The notes under the pieces were generated by a model. The model was not told the origin of the DNA. It was given only the letters and a program-made list of their open reading frames with translations, and ran no database searches. From NCBI GenBank assembly GCA_047625765.1, contig JBLHRE010000008.1, forward strand, positions 1-26,818: a stretch of 26,818 bases of DNA, in the 5' to 3' direction. This stretch comes from JBLHRE01 sp047625765. Lineage in GTDB: Bacteria; Bacteroidota; Bacteroidia; Flavobacteriales; JBLHRE01. The translations under genes were made by a program, and so were the position numbers. Shown piece after piece: positions 24,523 through 26,818 of the stretch; within the stretch, counting starts at the first letter, position 1; every line of letters starts with the position of its first letter.

Positions 24523-25369
24523 TATTCTTATGATTAATGATGAGTAAATTGGTTGGCATATCGCTGAGGATGTATTCTAAATCGTTTGTAAAAAATCGAT
24601 CGAACAAACCATATTTTTTCTTTGGCGAAGAAATCACCAACAAATCAACATGAGTACTTTGCGCATAATGGCCAATGGTATATCCTTTTTTACCAAAAAT
24701 ACATTGGTTGTGGATATCCAATTGGTCGCATTTAATAGTATCCAAAATCTTCTGTACACGTTCCGTTTCTCTTTGATGAAAACCTGTTTGAATGATAGAT
24801 GCTTGCTTTGCTGAAGCTTCATCTTCTACATTCATTTTTATGGTCTTTGGAGAAAGCTCCTCAACAATGGTTACTTTATCTACGCCAATGCCTCTAGCAA
24901 ATTCAAAAGATTTTAATAAGGTTTGTTTTAAGTCCGGATCTTCGTTACCCGAAACTACCATGGAGTGGAATTTTTTGGATTGTACCGATGGCTCTAATAA
25001 AAGCAATAAGGAACATTTTGCTTGACGGGATAACTTTCTAGCAACAGAACCCATGTAATACGTCAATAATCCTTCGTTAGCCACCGCTCCTGCCAAAAGC
25101 AAATCAACTTTGTGCACTTTACATGCTCTTAGTATTACCTCAACCGGGTCGCCTTTATGCCAAACAACCTTTAATCTAGAGGAATTGAAAGGATGTTTCT
25201 TTAATAAAGAATTAAGCAATTCTGTTTTCTTAGCAGAACTTTCGCCAACATGAATCAAAACCAAGTCTGCATCAAAATAAGATGCCAAACGAATGCTTTC
25301 GCATAAATTGGCCTCCATTCTTGGTGAAAACGCTAATCCTGTGGCTATTGTGTTGTAAATTTCATTCAT
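24515..25369 (-). CDS. Universal stress protein with two tandem Usp domains
   Basis: A 284-residue cytosolic protein with two UspA-fold domains (about residues 1-130 and 135-284). The first contains IATGLAFSPRMEANLCESIR, ADLVLIHVGES, WHKGDPVEVILRACKVHKVD and a C-terminal GSVARKLSRQAKCSLLLLLE. The second begins SMVVSGNEDPDL and ends MPTNLLIINH. Only remnants of the nucleotide loop are visible, so ATP binding is uncertain. The ATG at 25369 is chosen; an upstream TTG at 25387 would add six residues that do not fit the family. Overlap with sulP by 8 bp points to coupled expression, and Usp proteins often sit beside SulP or other ion transporters, suggesting a regulatory link. Confidence 0.9.
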   Translation of the reverse strand: MNEIYNTIATGLAFSPRMEANLCESIRLASYFDADLVLIHVGESSAKKTELLNSLLKKHPFNSSRLKVVWHKGDPVEVILRACKVHKVDLLLAGAVANEGLLTYYMGSVARKLSRQAKCSLLLLLEPSVQSKKFHSMVVSGNEDPDLKQTLLKSFEFARGIGVDKVTIVEELSPKTIKMNVEDEASAKQASIIQTGFHQRETERVQKILDTIKCDQLDIHNQCIFGKKGYTIGHYAQSTHVDLLVISSPKKKYGLFDRFFTNDLEYILSDMPTNLLIINHKNNG

Positions 25370-25423
25370 GATTCTATCCACTAACAAATCGTATTTGAAT
25401 GTTTCATAGAAGCCACAAAATAA

Positions 25424-25454
25424 GAAATCTGCCCATATAACATAGGCAGATTTC
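25424..25454 (-). terminator. Probable intrinsic terminator of the DEAD-box gene
   Basis: GAAATCTGCC (25424-25433) and GGCAGATTTC (25445-25454) form a 10-bp stem with an 11-nt loop. It lies 30 bp beyond the helicase stop, and on the minus strand it is followed by TTATTTTG. It sits in the 114-bp gap before usp and so separates the two transcription units. Confidence 0.6.
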
Positions 25455-25483
25455 AGAATTCGTTTTAATATAAGTGAATCGGA

Positions 25484-26818
25484 CTAAGACCTACGGCTCC
25501 ATTTAGACTTGGAACTGCTGCTGCTCTGTCCTCCAGAACTCCTTCCAGAACCACCAGACGATGATCTGCTAGAATTAGCTCTGCTAGAACTCCCTGCGGA
25601 TGATCTATTAGAATTACCCGAATTTGATCTACCTCCTTTTCTAGAACCCTGATGACGTTCTTTATTCTCCTTCATTTTAGCTTTTACCTCTGCTAAAGTT
25701 TCGGTGGGCTCGTATCCAGGTATAATATTCATCTTCATACGTTCGCCCAATAATTTCTCAATGTCGCGAACATATTCTTCTTCATCTATACTTACCAAAG
25801 AAATGGCTTCACCACTAGCTCCTGCTCTACCTGTTCTACCAATACGGTGAACGTAATCTTCAGGAACATTTGGCAATTCGTAATTGATAACATGCGGTAA
25901 TAAAGGAATATCTAAACCTCTAGCGGCAATATCTGTTGCAACCAAAACTCTAACGGTTCCTTTTTTAAATCCTGCTAAAGCATTGGTACGTGCATTCTGG
26001 CTTTTATCACCATGTATTGCAGCTGCACTAATATCACTTTTCACCAATCGCTGACACAAACGGTTTGCTCCATGTTTGGTTCTGGTAAAAACTAAGACTT
26101 GCGACCAATCGCCATCCTTAATCATTTTACATAAAACATTGGCTTTTTTGGTTTTGTCAACCTTATACATGGTTTGATCTACTTTCTCTGCTGTAGTGTT
26201 CTCAGGAGTAGCTTCAACCGTAACAGGCTTGTTTAAGAAGGTATTGGCAAGTTGTTTAATCTCTTTAGAGAAAGTTGCCGAGAACAATAGTGTTTGCTTT
26301 TTCTTAGGAAGCAAATTCATAATCTTATTGATATCTCTTTGGAAACCCATATCCAACATACGGTCTGCCTCGTCTAAAACTAAAATTTCAACCTTAGAAA
26401 GGTTACAAGCGCCTTGGTTGTTTAAGTCTAACAAACGACCTGGAGTAGCAACTAAAACATCAACACCGTTTCTTAACGTTGCGATTTGTGGGTTTGCATT
26501 TACACCGCCAAAGACTACTGTAGAACGGATATCTAAATTGGTACTGTATGCACGAACATTTTCGTAAATCTGAGCAGCTAATTCTCTTGTAGGCGTTAAG
26601 ATTAACGCTCTTACTGGGCGATTTCTTAAGGCTGGTGCTGCTGCTAACAATTGTAACATTGGTAAAGTAAAACCAGCAGTTTTACCTGTTCCCGTTTGGG
26701 CAGATGCTAACACATCGTGACCTTCTAATATAAGTGGAATTGTTTTTTCTTGAATTGGAGATGGAGTAGTGTAGCCTTTTTTGGATACAGCACTCAATAG
26801 AGCTTCAGAAAGCCCAAG
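25484..26818 (-). CDS. DEAD-box RNA helicase, RhlE-like (N-terminus beyond window)
   Basis: 444 residues are visible, running off the right edge. The visible part opens LGLSEALLSAVSKKGY, the Q-motif region, so only a few residues are missing. Motifs in order: PSPIQEKTIP (Q), SAQTGTGKT (I), PTRELAAQI (Ia), TPGRLLD (Ib), LDEADRMLDMGF (II), SATFS (III), VLVFTRTK (IV), VATDIAARGLDI (V) and HRIGRTGRAG (VI). It uses ATP to unwind or remodel RNA, probably in ribosome assembly or cold adaptation. The tail of about 65 residues is almost only Ser, Gly, Arg and Asn, a disordered RNA-binding extension. RhlE-like is the best fit by tail and length; CsdA or another subfamily cannot be excluded. Confidence 0.93.
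   Translation of the reverse strand, partial: LGLSEALLSAVSKKGYTTPSPIQEKTIPLILEGHDVLASAQTGTGKTAGFTLPMLQLLAAAPALRNRPVRALILTPTRELAAQIYENVRAYSTNLDIRSTVVFGGVNANPQIATLRNGVDVLVATPGRLLDLNNQGACNLSKVEILVLDEADRMLDMGFQRDINKIMNLLPKKKQTLLFSATFSKEIKQLANTFLNKPVTVEATPENTTAEKVDQTMYKVDKTKKANVLCKMIKDGDWSQVLVFTRTKHGANRLCQRLVKSDISAAAIHGDKSQNARTNALAGFKKGTVRVLVATDIAARGLDIPLLPHVINYELPNVPEDYVHRIGRTGRAGASGEAISLVSIDEEEYVRDIEKLLGERMKMNIIPGYEPTETLAEVKAKMKENKERHQGSRKGGRSNSGNSNRSSAGSSSRANSSRSSSGGSGRSSGGQSSSSSKSKWSRRS

Noticed and set aside
25370..25387. TTG start for the universal stress protein
   Set aside because: It adds six residues ahead of an ATG that starts where the family does.
26797..26818. Complete DEAD-box gene starting with a TTG at 26797
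   Set aside because: The frame continues to the window edge as LGLSEAL, part of the Q-motif region, so the gene simply runs off the window.
1..26818. Defence system, prophage, integron or insertion sequence
   Set aside because: I found no nuclease, transposase, integrase, toxin-antitoxin pair, terminal inverted repeats or target duplications. The gene content is core metabolism plus surface proteins.

Overview
The window looks like a chromosomal segment of a marine-type member of the Bacteroidota, most likely Flavobacteriales; I cannot fix the family. The evidence is two large secreted surface proteins of Bacteroidota style, one of them ending in a gliding-motility-type (type IX secretion, type B) C-terminal domain. 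Several upstream regions carry the Bacteroidota -7 promoter box TAnnTTTG, Shine-Dalgarno sequences are mostly absent, and the DNA is AT-rich. The housekeeping genes also fit this group: a two-domain universal stress protein next to a SulP transporter, MiaE, and a Tgt without the usual zinc cysteines.

Layout. Positions 1-1272 (-) hold the first 424 residues of a secreted Cys-rich and SprB/Ig-like repeat protein that runs off the left edge. Next come HMG-CoA lyase (+) and an FAD oxidoreductase (-), which converge. Positions 3665-11233 (+) encode a 2522-residue secreted protein with about 24 PKD-like modules and a type IX sorting domain; it contains an exact 765-bp-period duplication of three modules. 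A 64-residue CDGSH [2Fe-2S] protein follows. After it lies a clearly decayed small lipoprotein gene (11511-11861) with three in-frame stops.

Positions 11892-14701 (-) form a probable operon: glycosyltransferase, ECF-type sigma factor, rsmG, rhodanese lipoprotein. Positions 14801-17959 (+) form a tight run of tgt, an LptF/LptG-type permease and an EamA transporter. The last of these overlaps the opposing ispE gene by 50 bp. accA (+) and comB (-) converge on a perfect 17-bp-stem terminator. Positions 19871-25369 (-) read as one operon: usp, sulP, miaE, gcvT, comB. A DEAD-box helicase gene (-) runs off the right edge.

Together the genes describe an ordinary core-metabolism and RNA-maintenance neighbourhood: tRNA and rRNA modification (tgt, miaE, rsmG), lipid and isoprenoid precursors (accA, ispE), glycine cleavage, and envelope export (LptG, glycosyltransferase). 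Interspersed are very large adhesin-like surface proteins. I saw no CRISPR array, tRNA, rRNA, insertion sequence, phage or recognisable defence cassette. The most unusual points are the modular duplication and two-Cys-per-module design of the giant protein, the pseudogene, the extra C-terminal domain on SulP, and the Cys-rich module of the left-edge protein.
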